Of a stretch of DNA of 64,000 nucleotides, positions 45,749 through 55,160 are shown in pieces. The notes under the pieces were generated by a model, which was given only the letters and a program-made list of their open reading frames with translations, was not told the origin of the DNA and did not search any database. Positions within the stretch are counted from its first letter, which is position 1. Every line of letters starts with the position of its first letter. The translations under genes and the position numbers were made by a program. Source of the DNA: Paenibacillus sp. BIC5C1 (GTDB lineage Bacteria; Bacillota; Bacilli; Paenibacillales; Paenibacillaceae); NCBI RefSeq assembly GCF_032399705.1, contig NZ_CP135922.1:5518001-5582000 (forward strand), in the 5' to 3' direction.

Positions 45749-47299
45749 TTACTCATCAACTCCAGCTTTTTCCACAATCTTATCGATTATAGAGGGAGTC
45801 GTTACAGGTTCGCTCTGTTGAATAGCAACTGGTGCTGTTGTTTTATGTTTGGTGAGACCTTTAATTAACTGCTCCACATCAATGCCGGAGACACTTTTGA
45901 GCATCTCAGGGGCTGTCGCCATGAGCTCAGTTACATAATTACTTACACGAGTGGCGCCTTCACCCTTACCTGTGTCCACAACGGTCAGCTTATCAATTGC
46001 AGAGATCGGCTCTGCAATTTTGCCAGCAAGTTCAGGCAGCATTTTGACGATGATATCGAGCACGGCAGCTTCGCCAAACTTTTGGAACGCCTCGGCCAGT
46101 TTTTCCTTCGCTTCTGCTTCCGCCAGACCCCGGAGACGAATAACCTCTGCATCCGCTGTACCTTTGGCACGTTCAGCATCTGCCATCGCTTGACCTTCAA
46201 GACGCTTCTGCTCAGCAGTAGCTTTTGCATGCGTTTCAATGGAGTACTGTACCGCATCGGCTTCACGCATTCTTTTGGCTTTATCCGCTTCGGCAGCCTG
46301 CTCCACCGCATAACGATCCGCTTCTGCCTTTTTCTTCACTTCAGCATCATACTGCTTCTCACGTACAATAATTTCTTTCTCTTGCAGATCAATCTCACGT
46401 TCTTTACGAACGAGCTCAACCTTCATCTCTTCCTCCACCACGGTTTGTCTAGCACGTGCTTCGTGGATATGGTAAGCCTGATCCGCTTCCGCTTTTGCAG
46501 TATCCTGATCACGCTTAAACGTCGCTACTTTCAATTCTTTCTCTTTTGCAGCTTCAGCGATATTCGTATCACGCAGCAACTCGGCTTTTTGCCCTTGCTC
46601 TTCTGCATTAGCCTTCTGAATACGCGCATCCCGCATCGCTTCCGCTTCCGCAATTTCGGCGTCCCGCTTGACGGCTGCTATTCTCGGTTTACCGAGGGCA
46701 TCCAGATAACCTTGTTTGTCACGAACATCTTTGATGGTAAAAGAGACAATTTGCAGTCCCATTTTTTTCAAATCTCTGGCAGCTACACCTTGAACCTCTT
46801 GTGCGAAGCGATCACGGTTACGGTATACTTCTTCGACCGTCATCGTTCCGAGAATGGCCCGCAAATGCCCTTCCAGAACTTCCTGTGCTTCGCCTCTTAA
46901 TGATTCTACGGGCTTACCGATGAATTGTTCCGCTGCAGTAGCCACGTCTTCTACAGAGCTTCCAACCTTGATAATGGCGACACCATCGGCTATGACCGGC
47001 ACGCCTTGTTCCGTATATACTTCCGGTGTGGAAACATCCAGCTTATGGGACAACAAAGAGATAAATTCTGACTGCTGGAACACTGGCAATATAAATGCGC
47101 CGCCTCCACGAACAATTTTAATTTTCCGTCCGGAGTCATCGTCGGAAATATTTTTGCTTCCTAGGAATGAACCCGTAACGATCATGGCTTCATCCGGCCC
47201 AACCGTTTTGTATCTCGCCCAGAATGCCAAACCAAGAATCAGAATAACACCGACAACGATTCCAGGAACCAACAACACATCCATATCCAGATTATTCAT
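45749..47299 (-). CDS. floT: Flotillin
   Basis: This 516-residue protein has one N-terminal membrane segment (about 8-27, VPGIVVGVILILGLAFWARY). An SPFH/band 7 domain follows (about 30-200), then a long coiled coil rich in Glu-Ala repeats (about 215-400) and the flotillin C-terminal oligomerisation region. It scaffolds membrane microdomains. It follows an NfeD-family gene by 58 bases, matching the yuaF-floT pair of B. subtilis. Confidence 0.95.
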   Translation of the reverse strand: MNNLDMDVLLVPGIVVGVILILGLAFWARYKTVGPDEAMIVTGSFLGSKNISDDDSGRKIKIVRGGGAFILPVFQQSEFISLLSHKLDVSTPEVYTEQGVPVIADGVAIIKVGSSVEDVATAAEQFIGKPVESLRGEAQEVLEGHLRAILGTMTVEEVYRNRDRFAQEVQGVAARDLKKMGLQIVSFTIKDVRDKQGYLDALGKPRIAAVKRDAEIAEAEAMRDARIQKANAEEQGQKAELLRDTNIAEAAKEKELKVATFKRDQDTAKAEADQAYHIHEARARQTVVEEEMKVELVRKEREIDLQEKEIIVREKQYDAEVKKKAEADRYAVEQAAEADKAKRMREADAVQYSIETHAKATAEQKRLEGQAMADAERAKGTADAEVIRLRGLAEAEAKEKLAEAFQKFGEAAVLDIIVKMLPELAGKIAEPISAIDKLTVVDTGKGEGATRVSNYVTELMATAPEMLKSVSGIDVEQLIKGLTKHKTTAPVAIQQSEPVTTPSIIDKIVEKAGVDE

Positions 47300-47357
47300 T
47301 CCACATCTCTCCCCTTATTCATACATGAGTGCTTACACTGCTAACGGACAAACTACC

Positions 47358-47894
47358 TTAAACATTTTTAAGTACATCTTCATCCCATTCCGACACACGC
47401 AGTACACCTTCGGTTACATCCACAACTACAACACGCGCTCCCGCCGCAATGGGACGATGTTCAAAGCTGGATGCCGTGTGCACCGTATTACCGGCAGCAA
47501 TCTTGATCATGACTTCACCAAAACCTTTTTCCGGTACCGGAATGGTAATTTCTCCAATTTTCCCAGATAGCTCTTTCATGGAAAATGCAATGGAAACGTC
47601 ACTGTTACGCATCGGCTTGATATATGCAAAGAATACCAGCATGGCTGCAGCAATACCTATAAGCAGGGATAGTATCAGTGCCGAAATCGCACTAATCGAG
47701 CTATAACGTGTCAGCATAATGCCGGCTCCACCAAAGGTTGTTATGGAACCAGCCAGCACAACAGGTTTGAAAAAATCAAGGCCTGGCAATTCAAAGGCCC
47801 CGTCCAGCAAGCCATCAATCAAGTCACCTAGCACAAGGCTGACGACTGCAAATATGGCTCCTCCGATTAGACACCCCCAATAGATTGACTCCAT
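47358..47894 (-). CDS. NfeD-family membrane protein (YuaF-like)
   Basis: This 178-residue protein has about three or four transmembrane segments (residues 5-25, about 45-65 and about 70-95) and a C-terminal OB-fold NfeD domain (about 110-175, ARVVVVDVTEGVLRV). NfeD proteins partner with flotillin. The start at MESIYWG follows AGGAGG by 8 bases; the longer frame overlaps the promoter. It is transcribed with floT from an ECF-type promoter. Confidence 0.9.
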   Translation of the reverse strand: MESIYWGCLIGGAIFAVVSLVLGDLIDGLLDGAFELPGLDFFKPVVLAGSITTFGGAGIMLTRYSSISAISALILSLLIGIAAAMLVFFAYIKPMRNSDVSIAFSMKELSGKIGEITIPVPEKGFGEVMIKIAAGNTVHTASSFEHRPIAAGARVVVVDVTEGVLRVSEWDEDVLKNV

Positions 47895-47956
47895 TCCCCG
47901 TTCCTCCTCTCTTCTGCCGCAATTCCATCCAACTGGGCATTCCTCATGTAAATAAA

Positions 47957-47983
47957 TACGTAGCAAGGTGCCGTTATGTTTCA
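47957..47983 (-). promoter_or_regulatory. ECF (SigW-like) promoter of nfeD-floT
   Basis: TGAAAC (47978-47983) and CGTA (47957-47960) are 17 bases apart on the minus strand, against the SigW consensus TGAAAC-N16-CGTA. It lies about 63 bases before nfeD. The B. subtilis counterpart is SigW-dependent. Confidence 0.6.
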
Positions 47984-48078
47984 AAATCTTTCCTCATTTG
48001 TATTCTAGACCCGATAATGGTTATTCTCATCGCAATATGGTCCAGTTCCTGGAACATTCTCCAATTCGCTCTTATTCA

Positions 48079-48121
48079 CAACAAAGAACCGCAAATCTCC
48101 GTTAAAGGAGACATGCGGTTC
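48079..48121 (-). terminator. Intrinsic terminator of the alcohol dehydrogenase gene
   Basis: GAACCGCA with TGCGGTTC and TCTCC with GGAGA form a stem with a small mismatch, followed by TTTGTTGT on the minus strand. Confidence 0.75.
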
Positions 48122-48154
48122 CAGAACACATCGCTGTGTTTTTATGTTTTAATT

Positions 48155-49318
48155 TTATAGAGAAGCCTTGTAGATGGATACAACATCTTCACGTTGCAAT
48201 TTTTTGAAGTTACCGAATGGGCCAAAGAGCATAGCTTTGTCAGCCATAACTTCGATCTGGCTGTCATCGATATCATAATCAGCCAGACGGTTAGGCGCAC
48301 CAATGGATGTCCAGAATTTGCTCAATGCATCGATACCTTCTTCAGCAATCTGTTTGTCCGATTTACCTTCAGGATTAACTTCGAACACATTGATCGCGAG
48401 ACGTTTGAAACGATCCACATTTACGTCCACATTATGCTTCATCCAATGCGGGAACAGAATCGCGAGCCCTCCGCCATGCGGAATATCATACACTGCGGAT
48501 ACCGCGTGTTCAATATTGTGAGTAGCCCAGTCACCAGCGAGACCCATGTTCAGTACGCCGTTCAATGCCATCGTTCCACAATAAAGAATCGTTTCACGCA
48601 GTTCATAGTTCTCCAGGTCTTCAACCAGACGAGGCGCTGCATCCATAACTGTGCGCAGAATCGTCTCACAGAAGCCGAGCTGAACCGGTGTGTTGGCATC
48701 CAGATGGAAATAATGTTCCAGTACGTGAGACATCATATCAACCATGCCGTAAACCGTTTGGTCCAGAGGAACGGTATATGTATTTACCGGATCAAGGATC
48801 GAGAACGCAGGGAACGAATACGCACTGCCCCAGCCCAATTTCTCCTGTGTATCCTGATTCGTGATAACCGAACCGGAGTTCATTTCCGAGCCAGTTGCAG
48901 CCATTGTCAGCACTGTACCGAGTGGAAGAGCATCCTGTGCAACGGCTTTGCGCTGAGCAAAGTCCCACATGTCGCCGTCATACTTGGCGCCTACGGCAAT
49001 CGCTTTGGCACAATCCAGTACACTGCCGCCGCCTACAGCGAGGACCAGGTCAATGTTGTTCGTTTTGCAGAGGTCTACACCTTTGTGCACTGTCGAAAGA
49101 CGTGGGTTCGGTTCTACACCAGCCAGCTCCGTAACCTCAGCTCCAACTTCCTTCAGCAGTCCGATCACCTGATCGTACAAACCGCTGCGTTTGATACTGC
49201 CGCCACCATATACAAGCAGAACCCGCTTGCCGTATTTCGGTACTTCGGTTTTCAGTGCTTCCAGCTGACCTTTACCGAAAATCAATCGGGTTGGATTATA
49301 AAATTGAAAAGATCTCAT
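48155..49318 (-). CDS. Iron-containing alcohol dehydrogenase (butanol dehydrogenase-like)
   Basis: This 387-residue group III alcohol dehydrogenase has the nucleotide motif [15 protein letters not shown] and the metal-binding histidines in HVLEHYFH and [15 protein letters not shown]. It resembles YugJ/YugK and the clostridial NADPH butanol dehydrogenases, opening [16 protein letters not shown]. It interconverts aldehydes and alcohols with NAD(P)H; the natural substrate is unknown. It stands alone with its own terminator. Confidence 0.93.
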   Translation of the reverse strand: MRSFQFYNPTRLIFGKGQLEALKTEVPKYGKRVLLVYGGGSIKRSGLYDQVIGLLKEVGAEVTELAGVEPNPRLSTVHKGVDLCKTNNIDLVLAVGGGSVLDCAKAIAVGAKYDGDMWDFAQRKAVAQDALPLGTVLTMAATGSEMNSGSVITNQDTQEKLGWGSAYSFPAFSILDPVNTYTVPLDQTVYGMVDMMSHVLEHYFHLDANTPVQLGFCETILRTVMDAAPRLVEDLENYELRETILYCGTMALNGVLNMGLAGDWATHNIEHAVSAVYDIPHGGGLAILFPHWMKHNVDVNVDRFKRLAINVFEVNPEGKSDKQIAEEGIDALSKFWTSIGAPNRLADYDIDDSQIEVMADKAMLFGPFGNFKKLQREDVVSIYKASL

Positions 49319-49409
49319 ATCTATGTCGCCTCCAATGGAGATTCATATTTTAGTGCAACTCCCATTATAGTACCCCGATTATACAAAAACAAATCGATAG
49401 CCACTCACT

Positions 49410-49997
49410 TTATAGCAATCCGTTGATTTGCAAGTGTGCACGGAACATTTCACTGGTTGACGGCAAGCTTTCTTTATCCACCCACGTCTCAGACGACCAT
49501 AATCCCGCTTGTTTAAATGCTCGTGGACAATGAATGAAGCATTCTTCCACTTCCACAATGACAGCTGCCCCAATGGTTTTGCCGCTCCAATCCATACTCG
49601 CGATAAATTTCTCATCCTTCGTAATTGAAGCCCTCCCATTAATGCGCAGCACCTCGTTCATACCTGGAATTAGAAAGAGCATGCCCACGCCTGGGTTGGA
49701 CAAAATGTTTAGTAAAGAATCGATTCTTCGATTGCCAGGACGTTCAGGATAGACAAGCCGATAGGGATCTATTACTTTTACAAACCCTGCTCCGTCTCCC
49801 CTCGGAGATGCATCACTCTTTCCTTCACGATCAGAAGTGGAGAGGAGAAATAAAGGAGAAAGCGATATAAAGTTCTGAACATGTGCATCTACAAACGAAA
49901 TTGCCTTGTTACGTACATGCTCGTGGGGTTCACCCACCATATTTTGCAATTCCCCGGCATCGGTAACCAGCGGTATATCCAAACCCTTTTTTTCCAT
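49410..49997 (-). CDS. Pyridoxamine 5'-phosphate oxidase-family flavoprotein
   Basis: This 195-residue protein has the split-barrel PNPOx fold pattern: FISLSPLFLLSTSD, ASPRGDGAGFV, LVYPERPGNRRIDSLLNIL and VGMLFLIPGMNEVLRINGRA. That ordering is typical of the MSMEG_1061-type subgroup, which binds FMN or F420-like cofactors and is not the true PdxH. AAAGGGG precedes the ATG. No operon partner is seen; the function is unknown. Confidence 0.85.
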   Translation of the reverse strand: MEKKGLDIPLVTDAGELQNMVGEPHEHVRNKAISFVDAHVQNFISLSPLFLLSTSDREGKSDASPRGDGAGFVKVIDPYRLVYPERPGNRRIDSLLNILSNPGVGMLFLIPGMNEVLRINGRASITKDEKFIASMDWSGKTIGAAVIVEVEECFIHCPRAFKQAGLWSSETWVDKESLPSTSEMFRAHLQINGLL

Positions 49998-50104
49998 TTT
50001 CGTATCCCCTTTTTTTAATGATAAGGAGTATCCATGACTTTTCTTCTAAATATTATACATGTGTACATAGTAAAGAAGTATTTTTCGATCTCACATTGTC
50101 AAAT

Positions 50105-50138
50105 AAACCAAAGCACCAGCCCTTATAGGGCTGGTGCT
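50105..50138 (-). terminator. Intrinsic terminator of the galactose operon
   Basis: A perfect 11-bp stem AGCACCAGCCC with GGGCTGGTGCT and a short loop is followed by TTGGTTTATTT on the minus strand, just after the galT stop. Confidence 0.8.
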
Positions 50139-50153
50139 CCAGGTTGTTCATGT

Positions 50154-51752
50154 TTATTCGGTGTATCCCATGCTGGTCACAAAACGACGGAAGGCTTGGC
50201 GTCCTGCCTCATCATATTTGTAGACACCTGCATGTTCGAGAATCTCCGCGAATTTCAAGCCGACTTCCTGTTGTACAAGCGCAACAGCTTGCTCCTTGTT
50301 CAGGTTGGGACCGAAACGTTCGATCAGTTCTTCTGCCCAGCCCAGATGTTTGTTCAACACATGTTCGGAAGCTTTGGCCGCCTCAGCAAGTTTGGTATCC
50401 CCAGCGAGAATATCCGCGATGCTGTCCAGCTCTTCTTTCAAACGACCTGGCAGGATTGCAAGCCCCATCACTTCGATGAGTCCAATGTTCTCTTTTTTCA
50501 AATGATGCATTTCGCGGTGCGGATGGAAAATCCCTTCGGGATGTTCATCATTCGTGCGATTGTTCCGCAGAACGAGGTCCATCTCATATCCTCCGTCCGC
50601 ACTGCGACGAACGATTGGAGTCACTGTATTGTGTGGAATCTGTTCTCCGTCAACCTCACTGAAGGCCTCAATCTCCACCGTAGAATCGCTGTACACCTTC
50701 CATGCTTCATAAACGGCATTCCCCGCTTCGAGCAACTCTGCAGGATCGTGTGAAGCCAGCCGCAGAACGGACATTGGCCATTTCACAAGACTAAGCGTAA
50801 GCCCCGGCGAACCAGCATGGCGGAATACCGCCTCTGGCTTCGCATTTTGAATGGCAAAGGTATGGCGTCCACCCTGGAAATGGTCATGAGTCAGGATGGA
50901 GCCGCCAACGATAGGCAGATCGGCATTGGAACCGATAAAGTAATGCGGATATTCCCCCACGAAAGCCAGCAGCCTACGCAGCGTATCCTTGGTTAATTTC
51001 ATCGGCACATGATCGTGATGGAAAATAATGCAGTGCTCGTTGTAGTACACGTATGGCGAGTATTGGAAGAACCAAGGTTCGCCGTTCAATTCCAAAGGAA
51101 TGATACGTAGGTTTTGACGGGCCGGGTGGTTGACCCGTCCCGCATAGCCCACATTTTCACGACAAAGTTGGCATTTCGGATATACCGGAGGCGGAAGCAG
51201 CTTTGCCATCGCGATTTCCTTTGGACTTTTCTCCGGCTTGGACAGGTTGATTGTAATCTCCATATCTCCATAAGCTGTATCCTGTGTCCAATACACATTC
51301 TTGGAGATACGGTCCATCCGAATGTAGTTGGAATGAATTGAAAGCTCATAAAATTGCGAGGTAGCCGCCTCAATGCCTTCGGTCTGCTCCGTATGACGGA
51401 ATGCGCGCACCACCTCAGATGGACGTGCCATCAATTGACCCATAATTTTCGCATCGAGCAAATCACGGTACGTGTCTGTATTTTCAGGTATAAGTCCAAT
51501 TTCGAATCCATAATCAATCAGCGTATCCAGCAATGGTTGGGGGCCATCCAACACCGTCTCGTTCAATACTCCTGCATACGGCTCGGAGAACCCAAACTGT
51601 TCCAGCAGTAGATTACGGCTGTAATCCCGATCGGCTTCTTCAATCAATTTGTTCTGCAAGGAAAATGCTACCAGACGTTCAATGGCATGCAGTGCTTCCT
51701 GCTGCTCCGGTGTCCGCTCTGTGGCACCTGCTGCAAGTTGAGTCTGTGACAT
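50154..51752 (-). CDS. galT: UDP-glucose--hexose-1-phosphate uridylyltransferase (class II GalT)
   Basis: This 532-residue class II GalT has the motif FQYSPYVYYNEHCIIFHHDHVPM and the region GGSILTHDHFQGGRH with its HxH elements. It converts galactose-1-phosphate and UDP-glucose to UDP-galactose and glucose-1-phosphate. The class II form, unrelated in length to E. coli GalT, is typical of Firmicutes. It is the last gene of galK-galE-galT, 15 bases after galE. Confidence 0.97.
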   Translation of the reverse strand: MSQTQLAAGATERTPEQQEALHAIERLVAFSLQNKLIEEADRDYSRNLLLEQFGFSEPYAGVLNETVLDGPQPLLDTLIDYGFEIGLIPENTDTYRDLLDAKIMGQLMARPSEVVRAFRHTEQTEGIEAATSQFYELSIHSNYIRMDRISKNVYWTQDTAYGDMEITINLSKPEKSPKEIAMAKLLPPPVYPKCQLCRENVGYAGRVNHPARQNLRIIPLELNGEPWFFQYSPYVYYNEHCIIFHHDHVPMKLTKDTLRRLLAFVGEYPHYFIGSNADLPIVGGSILTHDHFQGGRHTFAIQNAKPEAVFRHAGSPGLTLSLVKWPMSVLRLASHDPAELLEAGNAVYEAWKVYSDSTVEIEAFSEVDGEQIPHNTVTPIVRRSADGGYEMDLVLRNNRTNDEHPEGIFHPHREMHHLKKENIGLIEVMGLAILPGRLKEELDSIADILAGDTKLAEAAKASEHVLNKHLGWAEELIERFGPNLNKEQAVALVQQEVGLKFAEILEHAGVYKYDEAGRQAFRRFVTSMGYTE

Positions 51753-51767
51753 ATCGATGTTCGCCTC

Positions 51768-52757
51768 CTAGTTTTTTCCGTAGCCGTCAGGGTGGGACTG
51801 ATGCCAGCTCCATGCGCTTTGAATGACATCCTCCAGATTGGTCCATTTTGGATTCCAACCCAGTACGGATCTTGCTTTGGCAGACGAAGCCACCAGTACA
51901 GCTGGATCACCCGCACGACGTGGTTCCTGTACAACCGGAATATCCAGTCCGGTTACTTTCTTAGCCGTCTCAATAACCTGTTTAACAGAGAAGCCTTGAC
52001 CGTTGCCCAGGTTGAACACGTTGCTGTTCTCCCCTTTACGGAGATAATCTACGGCCCGCAGATGCGCATCCGCCAGATCACTTACGTGGATGTAATCACG
52101 TACACAGGTTCCGTCTTCAGTCGCGTAGTCGTCACCGAACACGGCGATGTGTGGACGTTGTTTCAATGCCGTTTGCAGTACGAGTGGGATAAGATGACTC
52201 TCCGGCTGGTGATCTTCACCGATTTTGCCGCTATCATGGGCTCCGGCAGCATTGAAGTAACGAAGGGAGACGTATTTGATTTCCTGTACTTTATCGAACC
52301 AAGACATCATGCGCTCCATCATCAGCTTGGTTTCACCATATACGTTCGTAGGCTCTGTGCGATCGCTCTCTTCAATCGGCACTTTCTCCGGCTCGCCGTA
52401 AGTAGCAGCCGTGGAGGAGAAGACGATGCGACGTACATTCGCTGCATTCATCGCTTCCAGCAGGCACAATGTCCCAAACACGTTGTTGTCATAGTATTTC
52501 ACGGGATCTTTCATACTCTCGCCAACCAGTGAGTTAGCCGCAAAGTGGATGACTGCATCAATGGAGTTCTCAGCGAACAGCTTCGCCAGAAGTTCCTTGT
52601 CACGCAGATCACCTTCATACAATTTTCCGCCCAGCAGAGCTTCACGATGCCCTGTCTGCAAGTTATCCAGTACAACTACCTCTTCGCCACGCTCCAACAA
52701 AGCCGCTACCGTATGAGAACCAATATATCCTGCTCCACCTGTCACCAAAATCGCCAT
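51768..52757 (-). CDS. galE: UDP-glucose 4-epimerase
   Basis: This 329-residue short-chain dehydrogenase-fold epimerase has the NAD motif GGAGYIGSHT at the N-terminus, FSSTAATYGEP and the catalytic Tyr-x3-Lys in YGETKLMMER. It interconverts UDP-galactose and UDP-glucose. It starts one base after the galK stop, inside the operon. Confidence 0.97.
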   Translation of the reverse strand: MAILVTGGAGYIGSHTVAALLERGEEVVVLDNLQTGHREALLGGKLYEGDLRDKELLAKLFAENSIDAVIHFAANSLVGESMKDPVKYYDNNVFGTLCLLEAMNAANVRRIVFSSTAATYGEPEKVPIEESDRTEPTNVYGETKLMMERMMSWFDKVQEIKYVSLRYFNAAGAHDSGKIGEDHQPESHLIPLVLQTALKQRPHIAVFGDDYATEDGTCVRDYIHVSDLADAHLRAVDYLRKGENSNVFNLGNGQGFSVKQVIETAKKVTGLDIPVVQEPRRAGDPAVLVASSAKARSVLGWNPKWTNLEDVIQSAWSWHQSHPDGYGKN

Positions 52758-52758
52758 C

Positions 52759-53940
52759 TTACTTCGCCTCCTTCAATTCTTTAACGCCGTCGCCTACTCC
52801 GCATACATAGAACTCGCCTTTGAGACTGGTGCGTGCTTCATATGCCGCTCCAACTTCGCTTACAAAACGCTCTACATCGTCCTCATGCACAAGGGATACC
52901 GTACATCCACCGAATCCTGCTCCTGTCATGCGTGCACCCAGAGTGCCTGGAATCCGTTGAGCTTCTTCAACCATCACGTCCAGCTCTTCGCAGCTCACTT
53001 CATATAGATAACGAAGGGATTCATGAGAAGCATTCATCAGCTTGCCGAAGGTTTCCAGATCGTTATCACGCAGTGCATCCACTGATGCAAGTACACGTGC
53101 ATTCTCTTCCACGACGTGCTGGGCACGCTGTCTTACCTTCTCATCCTTGATGTGATCCTGTAGTGTAACGAATTGTTCAGGTGTAAGTTGCGCCAGATAG
53201 TTCAGTGCAGGCAGTTGTTCTTTCAAAATGGCAAGTGCTTGCTCACATTGGGAGCGACGTTCGTTATAAGCCGAGTCCACCAACCCCCGACGTTTGTTCG
53301 TGTTACCAATGACCAGCTTGTAGGCACCCGTACGGAATGGTACTTTTTCATATTCAAGGGTGTCACACATCAGCAGGATCGCATGATCCTCTTCTCCATT
53401 AGCTACAGCGAACTGGTCCATGATGCCACAGTTGACACCAACGAATTCGTTCTCTGCCTTTTGGGACAGCAGCGCCAATTGAACCGTATCAATATCATTC
53501 AAACCTTCAAGCGACTGGATAGCAAACCCGGTAAGAACCTCCAGCGATGCGGAAGAGGAAAGTCCTGCGCCGTTCGGAATTTCTCCATGATAGAGGAAGT
53601 CATAACCTTTGGTTACTTTTACGCCTTTGCCTTGCAGTTCAACCATGACGCCTACCGGGTAATCCGTCCATTCCCCTGTTTTCTCTTTGCCAATGGAGGA
53701 CGTATCCAGCGTTCCTTCATAGGGCATATTCGTGGAAGCCAACTGCAACTTGTTGTCCTCACGCTCACGGATAATCAAAGTGGTACCGAATTCAAGCGCA
53801 GCCGGAAGCACGTACCCCCCGTTATAGTCAATGTGCTCACCGATCAGATTCACCCGCCCAGGGGCATGGAACACACGGATGTCCGCTCCACTCTCTCCGT
53901 ACTTGTCAATAAACTTTTGTTTCAATTCATTTATGTTCAT
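52759..53940 (-). CDS. galK: Galactokinase
   Basis: This 393-residue GHMP kinase has the galactokinase signature GRVNLIGEHIDYNGG, the ATP loop GAGLSSSASLEV and the C-terminal MTGAGFGGC motif. It phosphorylates galactose at C1. I start at MNINELK to match family length; the 56 upstream codons of the open frame cross the divergent promoter region and lack a ribosome site. It is the first gene of galK-galE-galT. Confidence 0.96.
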   Translation of the reverse strand: MNINELKQKFIDKYGESGADIRVFHAPGRVNLIGEHIDYNGGYVLPAALEFGTTLIIREREDNKLQLASTNMPYEGTLDTSSIGKEKTGEWTDYPVGVMVELQGKGVKVTKGYDFLYHGEIPNGAGLSSSASLEVLTGFAIQSLEGLNDIDTVQLALLSQKAENEFVGVNCGIMDQFAVANGEEDHAILLMCDTLEYEKVPFRTGAYKLVIGNTNKRRGLVDSAYNERRSQCEQALAILKEQLPALNYLAQLTPEQFVTLQDHIKDEKVRQRAQHVVEENARVLASVDALRDNDLETFGKLMNASHESLRYLYEVSCEELDVMVEEAQRIPGTLGARMTGAGFGGCTVSLVHEDDVERFVSEVGAAYEARTSLKGEFYVCGVGDGVKELKEAK

Positions 53941-54096
53941 TGCTGCTGCACCCCATCTCAATGTTGTTGGTTTTCTTAATGTTATTATACAAGAAGGCGG
54001 TTCCTCTTGAAATGCAACCATGTGTGTTCCATATGGATAAATGTGACCTTTCGACGTATAATGAATGGAACATCCAGGAAGGAAAGGAATGTCATC
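53941..54096. promoter_or_regulatory. Divergent promoter region between galK and the AraC regulator
   Basis: A TATAAT on the minus strand (53984-53989) faces galK, and a TATAAT on the plus strand (54057-54062) faces the regulator. Both have poor -35 boxes, as expected for activator-dependent promoters. Confidence 0.5.
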
Positions 54097-55059
54097 ATGA
54101 CTGAACAACGTAAGGAAGGTCTAACGGGGGATCCGATAAAACAAATTCCGGAAACCTCTGGCAAAAGTGGAGCACTCAGCTATTCGGTTGCCTCCAATCC
54201 TGTTTATTATGAAAAAGGGGCATTGCATGTCCTCTTTGCAGGGGCAAGCCAGACCCTTCCCGGTCACGCCCTTGGCCCGAAGCTATACGATTATTATCTA
54301 TTGCATTATGTAGAAAAAGGAGCCGGTACGTTCCGTACTGAACTACATACCTACGAACTGTCCGCAGGAGACTGTTTTCTCATTCAACCGGGACAGCTTG
54401 TAAGTTATCAATCCCATGCCCGGCATCCCTGGCAATACCGCTGGATGGCCTTTACCGGCAGCCAGGCTGCGAAGCATATAGAGGAAGCAGGCTTCCGTCC
54501 GGAGAAATCCGTCTTTCATGCCGGTCCTTCCTGCGGTATTACCGACTGGTTATCCGTGATGCAGACGGCTTTTGCCGAGCGAAAAGAAAGCTCTCATTTT
54601 ACATCACTGGGTACGTTATATATGATTCTAGCCGAGGCACAAAATCACCTTTCTCAGGGGCAAACCTTAATACCAGGTGAATCCTCCATACGACGAACGG
54701 TAAAACAGATGATTCAATACATGTCTACTCAATATGCTTACCCTGTCTCGATTGAGCAAATGTCGGCCAGTCTTGGCTATAATCGTGCGTACCTTTCCCG
54801 CATTTTCAAACAGGAGACCGGATTATCGCCAGTCACCTACCTGCTTAAACTGCGGATCGATAAATCGCGCCAGCTGCTGCGGGAACGTCCGGATCTGTCC
54901 ATCGAACAGGTATCCGCCTCCGTGGGCTTGCCAGATGCGCTGTATTTCTCCAAACAGTTCAAGCGATTCCATGGGGAAGCCCCTAGTCTGTACCGGGAGA
55001 ACATTCTTAATAGTCCCTTGCCTCAAGGTTCACGCCAAGTACCACCGCACCAGAGATAA
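54097..55059 (+). CDS. AraC-family regulator, probably of galactose genes
   Basis: This 320-residue regulator has an N-terminal cupin sensor domain (about 45-175, LHYVEKGAGTFRTELHTYEL) and a C-terminal AraC helix-turn-helix pair (about 215-310: EQMSASLGYNRAYLSRIFKQ and SASVGLPDALYFSKQFKRFH). I start at MTEQRKEG, with GGAAAGGAA upstream. It is divergent from galK-galE-galT, which suggests it activates them in response to a galactoside; the ligand is inferred from position only. Confidence 0.9.
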   Translation: MTEQRKEGLTGDPIKQIPETSGKSGALSYSVASNPVYYEKGALHVLFAGASQTLPGHALGPKLYDYYLLHYVEKGAGTFRTELHTYELSAGDCFLIQPGQLVSYQSHARHPWQYRWMAFTGSQAAKHIEEAGFRPEKSVFHAGPSCGITDWLSVMQTAFAERKESSHFTSLGTLYMILAEAQNHLSQGQTLIPGESSIRRTVKQMIQYMSTQYAYPVSIEQMSASLGYNRAYLSRIFKQETGLSPVTYLLKLRIDKSRQLLRERPDLSIEQVSASVGLPDALYFSKQFKRFHGEAPSLYRENILNSPLPQGSRQVPPHQR

Positions 55060-55112
55060 CCCTGTAATCAAAAGTAGGATCTCCTATTCCGTAGGTCTAC
55101 ATAATAAAGGAA

Positions 55113-55157
55113 CAAAAAAGGTGCATCCCGCCATTATGGCTAAGATGCACCTTTTGA
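55113..55157. terminator. Bidirectional terminator between the AraC and aldo/keto reductase genes
   Basis: AAGGTGCATC pairs with GATGCACCTT (perfect 10 bp). T6 follows on the minus strand and TTTT on the plus strand, so it can serve both convergent genes. Confidence 0.85.
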
Positions 55158-55160
55158 ACT

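Noticed and set aside
46082..46900. 272-codon open frame on the plus strand rich in Phe and Cys
   Set aside because: Antisense of the flotillin coiled coil; the Phe/Leu richness is the mirror of Glu/Lys codons.
48194..49426. 410-codon open frame on the plus strand
   Set aside because: It lies entirely opposite the iron alcohol dehydrogenase gene, has no ribosome site and encodes a protein of no recognisable character; a shadow of GC-biased third positions.
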